This document shows positions 50,155 to 50,199 of a stretch of DNA of 50,199 bases, one piece after another (the first letter of the stretch is position 1; every line of letters begins with the position of its first letter). The stretch is from Candidatus Endomicrobiellum agilis. GTDB lineage: Bacteria; Elusimicrobiota; Endomicrobiia; Endomicrobiales; Endomicrobiaceae. The notes under the pieces were generated by a model. The model saw nothing but the letters and a program-made list of their open reading frames with translations, did no database searches and was not told where the DNA came from. A program made the position numbers and the translations under genes. The stretch covers positions 1 to 50,199 of the forward strand of contig JAIXMX010000011.1 in the NCBI GenBank assembly GCA_020328155.1. The letters run 5' to 3'.

Positions 50155-50199
50155 TTAAAGTAACAACCTTATCAGCAAAAGACTTCTACTTCTTCTAAG
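50147..50199. repeat. 53-bp direct repeat, copy 2 (touches window end)
   Basis: Identical to 49837-49889. The flanking base on the left differs (T instead of C), which marks the repeat boundary on that side. The right boundary is outside the window. Confidence 0.95.

Larger units (their letters stand above)
49360..50199 (-). pseudogene. Broken UvrD/PcrA-family DNA helicase gene (partial)
   Basis: Minus-strand fragments line up with the middle of UvrD-type helicases. EEVE plus SFADKVVTLM (one-base shift between them) matches the EEAEFVADKI segment. YSDFAILMKNNSQATQIQ and EFFLRSIPFRW match the D(F/I)AVLYRTNAQSR and LLRxxIPY region. DREIIYGINVLYSDIKDMNEL and SFRRV match the DRKEIKDILAYLRLIxNPNDDLSFxRI region. 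In-frame stops (for example TGA 49780-49782) and frameshifts interrupt them, and the C-terminal half is absent. A 53-bp duplication and foreign-looking insert also split it. The gene enters from the right edge, so the N-terminal half is not visible. Confidence 0.7.

Overview
The window reads as a chromosomal segment of a low-GC, Gram-negative-type bacterium undergoing genome reduction. Full-length housekeeping genes alternate with long AT-rich stretches, and at least two of those stretches (a ribonuclease PH gene and a UvrD-type helicase gene) can be read as broken genes. The gene set is split coaC/coaB, HydG, a sugar-phosphate antiporter beside an OprB-like porin, a partial biotin cluster and a tig-clpP-clpX-lon operon. 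My best inference is an Endomicrobia (Elusimicrobiota) endosymbiont such as those of termite-gut flagellates. This is inferred from gene content and style, not from a marker-gene comparison.

Layout. 1-243: start of a DAHP synthase gene (minus strand, leaves the window). 244-1620: decayed DNA with a TPR-like remnant and a GC-rich structured element. 1621-3055: RNase P RNA, a zinc-ribbon coiled-coil protein, tRNA-Val(CAC) and a CAT-anticodon tRNA that looks like tRNA-Ile2. 3308-6031: NAD synthetase and two unrecognised small genes. 6393-12138: a minus-strand group in the order rdgB, tRNA-Pro, gmk, omega-like gene, coaC, coaB, uracil-DNA glycosylase, priA. 12168-15236: broken rph, then valS. 15386-21073: a ketoreductase-like gene and a beta-ketoacyl synthase-like gene beside bioF, bioA and bioD. 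21360-23966: clpB. 24998-28385: hexose-phosphate antiporter and porin. 28441-31409: purF-pyrG. 32509-39438: tig, clpP, clpX, lon and a class V aminotransferase. 39794-39974: tRNA-Leu and tRNA-Lys. 40943-47309: glyQ, glyS, thrS, hydG. 47412-49017: dCMP deaminase (plus) and a phosphoglycolate phosphatase-like gene (minus). 49360-50199: helicase pseudogene with a 53-bp direct repeat and a perfect 26-bp-arm palindrome.

How the genes fit together. The porin and the antiporter make a plausible two-membrane route for taking phosphorylated sugar from a host cytoplasm. NadE, CoaB/CoaC, the bio genes and PurF/PyrG show retained cofactor and nucleotide synthesis, as expected of a symbiont that provisions its host. 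HydG indicates an [FeFe] hydrogenase elsewhere in the genome, so an anaerobic fermentative lifestyle. The proteostasis operon and ClpB are intact, while rph and a UvrD-family helicase are broken.

Limits. All calls come from reading the sequence and translations by eye. No database search, profile scan or RNA-folding run was done. Small ORFs and remnants in the gaps are low confidence and are marked so.
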